64,000 bases of DNA from Pinibacter sp031553495 (lineage in GTDB: Bacteria; Bacteroidota; Bacteroidia; Chitinophagales; Chitinophagaceae): contig JAVBLN010000005.1 in NCBI GenBank assembly GCA_031553495.1, forward strand, positions 3,500 to 67,499, in the 5' to 3' direction. Under the pieces are notes generated by a model. That model was not told the DNA's origin. It was given only the letters and a program-made list of their open reading frames with translations, and searched no databases. The position numbers and the translations under genes were made by a program. Of this stretch, positions 54,715-63,249 are shown piece by piece; within the stretch, counting starts at the first letter, position 1, and every line of letters starts with the position of its first letter.

Positions 54715-56140
54715 AGCTTGCAACCAATCGCAGAACAAGGTTGAACAACCGCAAAGCAAAATTGAACAAACGGAACTATCCGGCCCACAGCCTGGAACAA
54801 TTATGACTAGGGAATACGTATATGAGATGGGAAAATTCATGTATATGTGGGGATGGCCAATGGTAAATGTACACAACCGCATACTGGGTATGCGGGAGGT
54901 GCCTGAACCCGGACGTAACGCTGGAATTGTGCCTGTAGCACCCATTAATCATTCGAGCTTGCTGACGGACTATATGGATCCGATGGAACGTTATGTGGTA
55001 TGTCCAAACCAAGATGTGGCCTATGGGGTTTCATTCTTGGCATTGAACGAAAGTCCGGTGGTTGTTCAGATTCCTGATTTCGGCGACCGCTTCTGGGTAT
55101 ATCAGGTGGGCAACCTGCGTACCGATGGCATAGGTCGTTTAGGAAAAATGTATGATACCAAACCCGGATTCTATTTGATCACAGGACCCGATTGGAAAGG
55201 GGAAACTCCTAAAGGCATCAATGCCGTTATACGTTCGGATATGAATGAATCGTATGTGCTGCCGCGTGTATTTATGAACGACGATCCCCAAGATAAAGCG
55301 GAAGCCGTGAAACTGATCAATCAAATCATGGTTTACCCGCTTGACAAGTTTACGGGAAAGGTGCAAACACTGGATTATACTAAAACACCATCATTTCCCG
55401 ATCCGAAGCATGCTAACCTGAAAGAGGAAATTTCCTGGGTGGTTCCCGAAAAGTTTTTTGATGAACTTCCCGCGATCATGAAAATAGTTCCACCACTCAA
55501 AGGTGAAGAATCGATATATGCGCTGTTTAATTCCATATTAGATGCCGCCAAAGACAATCCTGAACTGAAAACCACATTGATAAAATCAGCTGTGGATGCC
55601 GAAAAAGAATTGATTCGTCCCCTTCGCGATTTTGTGAATATAGGTGTTCCTGTGGGTAATTACTGGACAACACCCAGAAATGGGGCTGCATTCGGTACCG
55701 ATTACCTGACACGCGTAGCTATGGCTAAATCTAACATCTTCATCAACCTGGGCAACGAAACTTCATATTTCTATCAGGATCTGGATTCGAAAGGAGTACG
55801 TCTGAACGGTAAAGACGGCAGCTATACAATTACATTTGAAAATGGAAAACTTCCGCCTGTAAAAGGATTCTGGTCGTTGACTGTGTATAACAACGAACAC
55901 TTATTTTACGATAATCAGCAAAAAGTTTTCTCTAAGGGCACTAAAAACAAAGACCTTAAAAACAACCCCGACGGTTCGTTGACACTATACATACAACACT
56001 CTTCACCAGGCACGGATAAAGAAAGCAACTGGATTCCGGCGCCTGCCGATGTTTTCTCGGTTTACCTGCGAGCCTACTGGCCCGAAGAAGAAGTTCTTAA
56101 TCTTACATGGACACCCCCGGCTGTGGAAAAAACAAAGTAA
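54644..56140 (+). CDS. DUF1254/DUF1214 lipoprotein 2
   Basis: A 498-residue protein with a lipoprotein signal peptide and lipobox ATFTAC, Cys26. DUF1254 is seen in ERYVVCPNQDVAYGVSFLAL, GDRFWVYQVGNLRTDGIGRLG and GFYLITGPDWKGETPKGI. DUF1214 follows with PPVKGFWSLTVYNNEHLF, DGSLTLYIQHSSPG and SNWIPAPADVFSVYLRAYWPE. It is a clear paralogue of protein 1 but would be anchored to a membrane. The first 72 bases are identical to those of the following gene, which is otherwise unrelated. It follows gene 1 after seven bases. Confidence 0.87.
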   Translation: MYTTKLNFKNIAVLLAVAATATFTACNQSQNKVEQPQSKIEQTELSGPQPGTIMTREYVYEMGKFMYMWGWPMVNVHNRILGMREVPEPGRNAGIVPVAPINHSSLLTDYMDPMERYVVCPNQDVAYGVSFLALNESPVVVQIPDFGDRFWVYQVGNLRTDGIGRLGKMYDTKPGFYLITGPDWKGETPKGINAVIRSDMNESYVLPRVFMNDDPQDKAEAVKLINQIMVYPLDKFTGKVQTLDYTKTPSFPDPKHANLKEEISWVVPEKFFDELPAIMKIVPPLKGEESIYALFNSILDAAKDNPELKTTLIKSAVDAEKELIRPLRDFVNIGVPVGNYWTTPRNGAAFGTDYLTRVAMAKSNIFINLGNETSYFYQDLDSKGVRLNGKDGSYTITFENGKLPPVKGFWSLTVYNNEHLFYDNQQKVFSKGTKNKDLKNNPDGSLTLYIQHSSPGTDKESNWIPAPADVFSVYLRAYWPEEEVLNLTWTPPAVEKTK

Positions 56141-56166
56141 GTTTTGTGAACAATATAAAAAGAATA

Positions 56167-57873
56167 ATGAAGTATATGTATACAACAAAATTGAATTTCA
56201 AAAACATCGCTGTCCTGCTCGCAGTAGCTGCGACGGCAACGTTTACCTCTTGTGGCAACAGTCAGGAGAAAACAACAACTTCCGACCAGGCAACAGACAG
56301 CACGACTGTAGCAATTCCCAACATGCCGGCAACCAACCCGTGGCTGGCATCGAGCTCCTACCCCATTGTGCATGACAACCCGGGCGCTACCGATGCCGTA
56401 GCCCTTGCGGGGCCAACGAAGGGAAAACAGTTGACAGAAGCGGATGTAAAAGCCATTCCTACGGTATGGACTTGCAGCCCTACCATTAAGAATGTAAACG
56501 GCGAACGGATCGTGATTGCATCATCAGTTGAAGGAATCCGGAAAATCAAAGCCACAGGCGAGGACTTTGAGCTGGTTTCGTACCTGCCCTATCCGGGCTT
56601 TGAATCTATGGAAAAGGATGCGCAACCAGATAAGATCGCTGAAGTCCTGAAAAAAGCGGATGCCGCCTACAAAGCCAAAGACGATGCCGCCATTGTAGCC
56701 TTGAGCAAGGAAATGGGCGATATCGGATTCCGCCGTACGAATATCGCTAACGGGGGTTATAATATGATTGATAAAGACGGCTACCATTACACCTTCTTCG
56801 GGGGTTTGAACATCATCAAAACTTTTGATGATAACGATGTAAACAAACCGCTACGGTTAGTGAAAGTCCATAACATCTCTGCCGACCTGCCTGCCGAAGC
56901 GCTGAGAACGAAACCCCACCTGACAGCTTTGAGTATGAGCTATGATGGGCATATCATGGCCGGATTTCAGGGAGGGCTTATCATGTACGACCGCGATTTC
57001 AATAAAAAAGGTTATATCGCTTTCCCTCAAGGGGAAACCATTGACAACAACATCTGTATTGATGAACAAGCCACTTATGTGCTGACTTCCCGGAATATGT
57101 ATAAGGTGGTATGGACGGGTTCCAAACTTTCATACGACGAAGCCGACGGAGGCTGGGTATCCGGTTACAATACCATGACCCGCGATGAAGCGGTTAAATC
57201 TGGTACACTCACCGTATCGGGCGGTTCGGGAACAACTCCTACACTCATGGGCTTTGGCAATGATGAAGATAAACTTATAGTGATTTCCGATGCCGACCCC
57301 ACGGGTATTCACCTTGTAGCTTTCTGGAGAGATGAAATTCCCGCCGACTTCAAGCAAAAACCAGGAACGAAAAGCCGCCGTATCGCTGACCAGATACCGG
57401 TAGATATTACCCGCATTACCATAGAACCATCACCGGCTGTACTTGGATATGGCGTGATAGTGGTCAATAATAAATTTGAAAAACCAGAACCCGATAATAT
57501 ATGGGCCAATGCTATGACAGCCGGTGTTACCCGTCCGGCGCCTTACGGAATGCAAAAATTTACATGGAATCCGAAAACCAATGCTTTTGAAAAGAATTGG
57601 ACAAATATGGAAATTGATAATACGGATGTGATGGTTCCCGTTATTTCCGCCGCCAGCCAGATGGCTTACACAGCCAGCAAAACAAATGGTGTTTATGAAT
57701 ATGTAGGCATCGATTGGAATACAGGAAAGATAACTGCCCACTGGCCTTTCCCCAACGACAGCCGCTTATGGAATAACTGGGGAAGCATTACCGGTATGAT
57801 GGAAGACGGTGATTTACTGCTCGGGGGCATCTTTGCCTTTAAGCGGGTAAATATCGGAGTCAACAATAAATAA
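56167..57873 (+). CDS. Unrecognised propeller-like lipoprotein in the DUF1254 cluster
   Basis: A 568-residue protein with the same signal peptide as the preceding gene and lipobox FTSC. I use the ATG at 56167, and 56176, which matches the start of the neighbour exactly, is the alternative. The rest has no family I can name. It shows repeated short strands with glycine- and aspartate-rich turns (YDGHIMAGFQGGLIMYDRDFNKKGYIAFP, NNICIDEQATYVLTSRNMYKV, DKLIVISDADPTGIHLV), a pattern like a seven-bladed propeller. A charged helical insert lies around residues 145-180. It might be a binding or oxidoreductase protein working with the DUF1254 proteins. Function unknown. Confidence 0.7.
   Translation: MKYMYTTKLNFKNIAVLLAVAATATFTSCGNSQEKTTTSDQATDSTTVAIPNMPATNPWLASSSYPIVHDNPGATDAVALAGPTKGKQLTEADVKAIPTVWTCSPTIKNVNGERIVIASSVEGIRKIKATGEDFELVSYLPYPGFESMEKDAQPDKIAEVLKKADAAYKAKDDAAIVALSKEMGDIGFRRTNIANGGYNMIDKDGYHYTFFGGLNIIKTFDDNDVNKPLRLVKVHNISADLPAEALRTKPHLTALSMSYDGHIMAGFQGGLIMYDRDFNKKGYIAFPQGETIDNNICIDEQATYVLTSRNMYKVVWTGSKLSYDEADGGWVSGYNTMTRDEAVKSGTLTVSGGSGTTPTLMGFGNDEDKLIVISDADPTGIHLVAFWRDEIPADFKQKPGTKSRRIADQIPVDITRITIEPSPAVLGYGVIVVNNKFEKPEPDNIWANAMTAGVTRPAPYGMQKFTWNPKTNAFEKNWTNMEIDNTDVMVPVISAASQMAYTASKTNGVYEYVGIDWNTGKITAHWPFPNDSRLWNNWGSITGMMEDGDLLLGGIFAFKRVNIGVNNK
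56175..56246 (+). repeat. 72-bp exact duplication (copy 2), start of the propeller-like gene
   Basis: Identical with 54643-54714. The bases before and after differ, so the match is limited to the signal-peptide coding part. Confidence 0.95.
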
Positions 57874-57957
57874 ACATGAATAATCGGCGATTTGGAAGAA
57901 GCTGAAATAATTAATAATGAATAATTAACAGGGTTGTATTTGGGGTTAGGTTGCTTA

Positions 57958-58037
57958 TTGCCCAATAGCATTACTGCTGTACAAGTGAGTGACACAACGA
58001 TGCTTAATAGTAGTAATGCCGCCGGTTCCCCAAAAAA
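57958..58037 (-). repeat. Dispersed repeat, copy 24 (minus, GTGTCAC core)
   Basis: TTGCCCAATAGCATTACTGC, TGTACAAGTGAGTGACACAA, CGATGCTTAATAGTAGTAAT, GCCGCCGGTTCCCC and an A-tract. It is back-to-back with copy 25, the reverse of the usual order. Confidence 0.9.
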
Positions 58038-58091
58038 TCAGCCCATACAATTATCCTGCCCGAAGCAATGACATCAACTTAGAAAAAAGGT

Positions 58092-58166
58092 AATTATGAG
58101 CCAGGCAACAGAATAAGCATTAAGCTGTACTTGCGTCGCACTCTTCTGCTTTTTATCGCTATTCAG
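58092..58166 (+). repeat. Dispersed repeat, copy 25 (plus, GCGTCGC core, diverged)
   Basis: ATTATGAGCCAGGCAACAG, AAGCATTAAGCTGTACTTG, core, CTCTTCTGC and ATCGCTATTCAGCG. The most decayed member. Both copies lie in the 347-base gap before the third DUF1254 gene, which has no other feature. Confidence 0.65.
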
Positions 58167-58220
58167 CGCTTAAGTTAATGGAATTGCTGCCCAAAATGTA
58201 AAAAATTAAAACAAAATAGC

Positions 58221-59699
58221 ATGACAACCACTAGATTTCTTTGCTCAGTGATCTTGCTTATTACAATCCCTCTATTGATTGTATCTTGTAGCAATCACCA
58301 ACAAAAAGCACCGGCTCAAGAGGCGGATGCTACTTCTGAATACGAATTTGCAAACGGTTATCCGACCGAAGCTACTATTCAGAAGGCATACGATGAAGCC
58401 GACCTGAACCGCGCCATTCAAACTTATCGCTTCTTCTACCCTACCGTATCCATTTTGGCTACCTGGGATGGAAACATAACAGCCGGCTGCGTGCCCAACC
58501 AAACTTTTGCGATTATGGACGGCGCTCCGGCCCAGATCGTTTTTACACCAAACTCAGACACGCGTTATGCCGGACTTCCGCTCGACCTGAGCCAGGGGCC
58601 TATCATAATTGAAGTGCCTGAGGGTCCAATTATGTCGGCTGTAAATGATATGAACCAATTGTGGATCATGGATATTGGCATGCCCGGACCTGATAAAGGC
58701 AAGGGTGGCAAACACATTATTCTGCCGCCTAATTACACCGGTAATGTTCCTGCCGGCTACTATGTGGGAAAATCTACCACAAACCAGGTGTTGGTGTTAC
58801 TGCGTGCCATTCCGTTGGATAACAATCCCGAAACAGGCGAAAAACTGATGAGGTCTGTTAAAGTATATCCTTTAGGGAAACCGGTTCCGGAACTCGGTTG
58901 GATAAAATTGAATGATAAGCCTGGCGATTTTACGCCTGTTCGTTGGGAAAAAAATATCGGCTACTGGGAACGCCTGGCAAAATTCATCAACGAAGAACCG
59001 GCCAATCCCCAATACCGCACATGGTATGGCGAGCTGGCCGAATTAGGTATTGAAAAAGGAAAGCCGTTCAATCCCGATGCACGTATGAAATCTATTTTAG
59101 AAAAGGCTGCCGTAAAAGGCAATGCCATCATGCGGGTGCAATCCTTTGCCGACCGCCGCCCGGAACGCATTGTATGGAATGACCGCCAGTGGGAATGGGC
59201 AGTTCTCCGATATGCCGATGGCAAGTTCAATACAGAGAACTATGTGGATCTGTATGCCCGTGAAAAGTGGTTCTTTCAGGCGCAAATCGAATCGCCGGCC
59301 ATGTTCAACCGGGCTACCAATGCAGGTTCGCTATACTGGCTGGGTTTGAAAGATAATAAAGGAGCCTATTTGGATGGAGGTAAAACCTACAAGCTAACGG
59401 TTCCGCAACCCGTGCCCGGCAGGCTGTTTTGGTCGATTACCATTTACGACAATGCAACCCGCAGCGAAATTGCCACAGAGCAAAATAAAGCCGCGTTGCG
59501 TTCCATGTTCGAACTGAAAGATCAAAAAGGCTCCACAGTCGATTTGTATTTCGGGCCTAAAGCGCCAGCAGGAAAAGAAGGCGTTTGGATACAAACCATA
59601 CCCAACAAAGGCTGGTTCTCATACTTCCGTATCTATGGTCCCGAAGCGCCCGCTTTTGACGGTAGCTGGAAACCAGGCGATTTTGAAGAAGTGAAATAA
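58221..59699 (+). CDS. DUF1254/DUF1214 lipoprotein 3
   Basis: A 492-residue lipoprotein with signal peptide and lipobox IVSC, Cys23. The DUF1254 part has QIVFTPNSDTRYAGLPLDLS and LWIMDIGMPGPDKGKGG. The DUF1214 part has PQPVPGRLFWSITIYDNATR and GVWIQTIPNKGWFSYFRIYGPE. It is more distant from proteins 1 and 2 than they are from each other, and its closing block has IQTIPNKGW instead of NWLPAP. It belongs to another branch of the family. Repeat copies separate it from the other DUF1254 genes and from the arylsulfatase. Confidence 0.85.
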   Translation: MTTTRFLCSVILLITIPLLIVSCSNHQQKAPAQEADATSEYEFANGYPTEATIQKAYDEADLNRAIQTYRFFYPTVSILATWDGNITAGCVPNQTFAIMDGAPAQIVFTPNSDTRYAGLPLDLSQGPIIIEVPEGPIMSAVNDMNQLWIMDIGMPGPDKGKGGKHIILPPNYTGNVPAGYYVGKSTTNQVLVLLRAIPLDNNPETGEKLMRSVKVYPLGKPVPELGWIKLNDKPGDFTPVRWEKNIGYWERLAKFINEEPANPQYRTWYGELAELGIEKGKPFNPDARMKSILEKAAVKGNAIMRVQSFADRRPERIVWNDRQWEWAVLRYADGKFNTENYVDLYAREKWFFQAQIESPAMFNRATNAGSLYWLGLKDNKGAYLDGGKTYKLTVPQPVPGRLFWSITIYDNATRSEIATEQNKAALRSMFELKDQKGSTVDLYFGPKAPAGKEGVWIQTIPNKGWFSYFRIYGPEAPAFDGSWKPGDFEEVK

Positions 59700-59724
59700 T
59701 TCTTTGACCGGCTATTGTGCAACG

Positions 59725-59807
59725 ATTTTTTTTGGGGACCGGCGGCATTGCTACTATTAAGCTTCCGTTGTGTCACTCACTTGTACGGTAGTAATACTAT
59801 TGAGCAA
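59725..59807 (+). repeat. Dispersed repeat, copy 26 (plus, GTGTCAC core)
   Basis: T-tract, GGGGACCGGCGGCATTGC, TACTATTAAGCTTCCG, core, CACTTGTACGGTAGTAATAC and TATTGAGCAA. One of the best matches to the consensus. Confidence 0.9.
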
Positions 59808-59925
59808 AGTAGAAACATCCTTGCACAAATGTATACGGCATATTGACAAGTTAAATGAACTCACAATTGACTCCTCCGCTGAGTTTCTTTACTTGTCAAT
59901 ATGCTAATTTTTAAAACTCAACTTT

Positions 59926-62352
59926 ATGAAAAAAGTTTTCTTTAAAACAATTCGAAGTAAAGTGGTATTGGCAACAGCCACACTACTTTCCATCGGGTTC
60001 TACAGCAATCACACTGTAGCACAGGAACCCAACAAAAAGTTTCAGGGTACGACTCCCCTTGATATTCGAGACTCAAAACCGGACTGGGACGCGTATCTTT
60101 ATCCCAAAGCGCCCAAAGATGCTCCCAATGTACTGGTCATTTTGTATGACGATACCGGTGAAGCTACCTGGTCCGCTTATGGCGGGGCTGTAAACATGCC
60201 TACGCTGGACCGGTTGGCTAAAAACGGGTTAACATACACCCAATGGCATACTACATCTGTATGTTCGCCTACACGTTCGTGTATGCTTACCGGTAGAAAC
60301 CATCATGAAAATGGTTTTGGTACAATTTCCGAATCGGCAGCAGGTTTCCCCGGATATAACGGACATATTCCTGAATCAAATGCGACCATCGCCACTATTT
60401 TGCGCGATGCAGGCTGGTCTACTTTTTGGATTGGGAAAAACCATAATGTACCGGTAGATGCATTTGGAATGAGCGCTTCTAAAAAGAATTGGCCTCTTGG
60501 TTTAGGTTTTGACCGCTTTTATGGTTTTATTGGCGGAGAAACAAATCAATGGTATCCTTCACTGACAGAAGACAACCATTATGTTGATCAACCCTCATTG
60601 CCGGAAGAAGGTTATCATTTGTCAAAAGACCTGGCGGATAAAGCAATACAGTATATTCGCGATTCTAAGCAATCGGATCCTGAAAAACCATGGTATATGT
60701 GGTACTGCCCGGGAGCTAATCATGCTCCGCACCATGCTCCACAAGAGTATATCGACAAATATAAAGGTAAATTTGATGCCGGTTATGACGCATATCGCGA
60801 ATGGGTACTTAAACGCATGATAGACAAAGGTGTTCTTCCAAAAGATACTAAGTTGACACCCATTAACCCAATGCCTGCCGGTACTTATTCTAAAGATGAC
60901 ATGGTACGTCCGTGGAATACGCTCTCATCCGATGAGAAAAAATTATTCGCACACATGGCTGAAGTCTTTGCAGGTTTTTCTGAATATACTGATGCGCAAA
61001 TAGGTCGTGTAATTGATTATTTGGAAGAATCAGGGCAATTGGATAATACACTGATAATGTATTGTGCCGATAATGGAGCTTCCGGTGAAGGTAGTCCCAA
61101 CGGGATGACAAATGAAAATTTCTTTTTTAACGGTTATCCCTCAGATATAAAATTAGGTTTATCAATGATGGATAAGTTAGGTTCACCCGATACTTACAAC
61201 CATTTTCCTACCGGTTGGGCGGTAGCATTTTCTACTCCATACAAAATGTTTAAACGTTACTCGGGGTATAGTGGCGGCACCTGCGATCCATTGGTTATAT
61301 CCTGGCCAAAAGGAATCAAAGCCCGTGGTGAAATGCGTAGCCAATACTACCACGCTACCGATATTGTACCTACTATTTTGGAAGCATGTGGTGTGAAAAT
61401 GCCTGGGGTTGTAAATGGCATCAAACAATCACCTCTTTCAGGGGTATCTATGGTTTCAAGTTTTAATAACGCCAACGAGCCCACTAAAAAGAAAGTACAG
61501 TACTATGAGATGCTGGGAACACGCGGTATTTGGAAAGACGGATGGATGGCAACTGCCGTACATGGACCATTGCCTTCGGATATAGGTCACTTTGACCAGG
61601 ACAAATGGGAATTGTACCATACAGATGTTGACCGTTCTCAATCTACAGATTTAGCAGCAAAATATCCAAAAAAAGTAGAGGAAATGAAGAAGCTTTGGAT
61701 GGATGAAGCTAAGAAAAACAAAGTTTTACCATTGAATGATTTAAGAATTGATGAGTTTGTAAAATATGAATACTTTGCAAAACCACCTGCAGATGGAAAA
61801 TATATTTATTTTCCAAACACATCGGAAGTTGCTGAAGCTCAAGCTGCACCAACCACAGGGCGTTCGTTCAAATTCTTCTCTGACGTAACGCTCAAAAAAG
61901 GAAATGAAGGTGTGATTGTAGCTCAAGGTTCCCGTTTCGGCGGTTACTCCTTGTTTATCAAAGACAACAAAATCCATTTTGTGTACAACTTCCTGGGCAT
62001 TCCTCCGGAACAAGAATTATCCTATACTATGCCTGCTGATGGGCGCCATACTATTGGTGTAGAATTTATCAAAGATAAAATGTCGGAAAAACTAGAAACT
62101 TTAGGCACAATGAAACTTTATATAGATGGAAAAGAAGTGTCTAAAGCTCCGTTCCGTACAATATTCCATCGTTACTCGCTCAGCGGCGAAGGTCTTTGTA
62201 TTGGTTATGACAGTGGCGATCCGGTAAGTAAACAATATGGATTTAAATACCCATTCAAAGGCGGCGAAATCCATAAAGTAGTATTTGACATAAGTAATGA
62301 TGCTTACATTGATTTAGAAAAACAATTTGAGGTTAAAATGAAAACGCAATAG
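59926..62352 (+). CDS. Large exported arylsulfatase with C-terminal jelly-roll domain
   Basis: An 808-residue sulfatase of the alkaline-phosphatase superfamily that hydrolyses sulfate esters. A signal peptide ends near HTVAQE at residue 33. Metal ligands are in VILYDDTG at 72-78. The formylglycine site is Cys113 in SVCSPTRSCMLTGRN, with CSPTR fitting the CxPxR rule. GKNHNVP and YCADNGASGEG are further active-site blocks. After about residue 645 a beta-rich domain follows (FKFFSDVTLKKGNEGVIVAQGSRFGGYSLFI), as in the long arylsulfatases. It needs a formylglycine-generating enzyme, which is not in the window. It is the last gene of the DUF1254 cluster and ends at a palindromic terminator. Confidence 0.9.
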   Translation: MKKVFFKTIRSKVVLATATLLSIGFYSNHTVAQEPNKKFQGTTPLDIRDSKPDWDAYLYPKAPKDAPNVLVILYDDTGEATWSAYGGAVNMPTLDRLAKNGLTYTQWHTTSVCSPTRSCMLTGRNHHENGFGTISESAAGFPGYNGHIPESNATIATILRDAGWSTFWIGKNHNVPVDAFGMSASKKNWPLGLGFDRFYGFIGGETNQWYPSLTEDNHYVDQPSLPEEGYHLSKDLADKAIQYIRDSKQSDPEKPWYMWYCPGANHAPHHAPQEYIDKYKGKFDAGYDAYREWVLKRMIDKGVLPKDTKLTPINPMPAGTYSKDDMVRPWNTLSSDEKKLFAHMAEVFAGFSEYTDAQIGRVIDYLEESGQLDNTLIMYCADNGASGEGSPNGMTNENFFFNGYPSDIKLGLSMMDKLGSPDTYNHFPTGWAVAFSTPYKMFKRYSGYSGGTCDPLVISWPKGIKARGEMRSQYYHATDIVPTILEACGVKMPGVVNGIKQSPLSGVSMVSSFNNANEPTKKKVQYYEMLGTRGIWKDGWMATAVHGPLPSDIGHFDQDKWELYHTDVDRSQSTDLAAKYPKKVEEMKKLWMDEAKKNKVLPLNDLRIDEFVKYEYFAKPPADGKYIYFPNTSEVAEAQAAPTTGRSFKFFSDVTLKKGNEGVIVAQGSRFGGYSLFIKDNKIHFVYNFLGIPPEQELSYTMPADGRHTIGVEFIKDKMSEKLETLGTMKLYIDGKEVSKAPFRTIFHRYSLSGEGLCIGYDSGDPVSKQYGFKYPFKGGEIHKVVFDISNDAYIDLEKQFEVKMKTQ

Positions 62353-62407
62353 TTGTTTCTGCTCAAAATCGCAAGCAGACAAGGGGTTGGAGAAACTCAA
62401 AGAAAAG

Positions 62408-62432
62408 CGGCAGTATTTAAATACTGCCGTTT
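62408..62432 (+). terminator. Terminator after the arylsulfatase
   Basis: Perfect palindrome CGGCAGTATTTAAATACTGC plus CG (62408-62429), with A-rich DNA before and TTT after, so it could work in both directions. Confidence 0.75.
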
Positions 62433-62512
62433 CCATAATAATAATAATACATTTTAACAATAACCCGGTCAGTAATTGAAATAGTTTCGCAAAATAGCTG
62501 AATAAATTAATC

Positions 62513-63133
62513 ATGAAGAAAGTTTTGAAAATAGCTGGAATTTCGTTGGGTGTTATTGTTGGAATAATTATTATTGGAGCCGCAGTGCTAATGTTGACTG
62601 CGCCTGAAGATATTGTATTAACGCCCGAACAGGAACAATCGGAAAACCGAAAAGTGAGCGAACAGTTTCGTAACGTGGACCTTAATGGATTTGCTGCGAA
62701 AAGTATTGATGGCGCAACGGTTACATCAAATATTTTTAAAGATTACGATATTACCATGATCAATATTTGGGCAACTTTTTGCGGCCCTTGTATTGAAGAA
62801 ATGCCGGGCATTGCAAAGCTTTATAATGACAGACCACAAAAAAGCAACATTATTTCTATTTGTGTGGATGCCGGCGATAATTCGCGAAGACTGAGCACTG
62901 CAAAAAAGATTATGAAAAACTCAGGAGCTGCATTTGTTACGTTAATTCCCGATGATGTTCTAAAAAATAAACTGACTGATAGTATTAAGGTTTTTCCTAC
63001 CACCATTTTTGTTGACAGTAAAGGACAAACAGTTGGCGATCCGCATTTTGGAGATAGAGATGAAAAGAGTTACCGGTCGTCTATTATAGACAGGCAGAAT
63101 ATTAAGATACGGCACACTGATGACACGGATTAG
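62513..63133 (+). CDS. TlpA/ResA-like membrane-anchored thioredoxin
   Basis: A 206-residue periplasmic thiol-disulfide protein. The N-terminal anchor is at residues 10-30, and the thioredoxin fold has WATFCGPC with Cys90 and Cys93. The cis-proline block is KVFPTTIFVDSKGQTVG. The last eight residues (after NI) are encoded by a repeat, since bases 63111-63150 match the inverse of 49726-49764. The native C-terminus may therefore have been replaced. The stop codon lies inside the repeat. The partner of its disulfide exchange is unknown, and the TPR gene on the other strand may be a thioredoxin-family relative. Confidence 0.85.
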   Translation: MKKVLKIAGISLGVIVGIIIIGAAVLMLTAPEDIVLTPEQEQSENRKVSEQFRNVDLNGFAAKSIDGATVTSNIFKDYDITMINIWATFCGPCIEEMPGIAKLYNDRPQKSNIISICVDAGDNSRRLSTAKKIMKNSGAAFVTLIPDDVLKNKLTDSIKVFPTTIFVDSKGQTVGDPHFGDRDEKSYRSSIIDRQNIKIRHTDDTD

Positions 63134-63149
63134 ACTGATTTGCACGGAT

Positions 63150-63240
63150 TGTCTGAATTTGGATTCGTGGGATTAATGGATTAAAGGATTGCTCTTAGTA
63201 AGAACATAATCCATTAATCCTATAAATCCAAATTCAGACA
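63150..63240. repeat. Palindromic repeat TGTCTGAATTTGGAT, copy 3
   Basis: Arms TGTCTGAATTTGGATTCG and ATAAATCCAAATTCAGACA with GGATTAATGGATTAAAGG against ATAATCCATTAATCC. It lies between convergent genes and continues leftwards into the thioredoxin gene as the longer repeat also present at 49726. Confidence 0.78.
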
Positions 63241-63249
63241 TCTTCAAAT

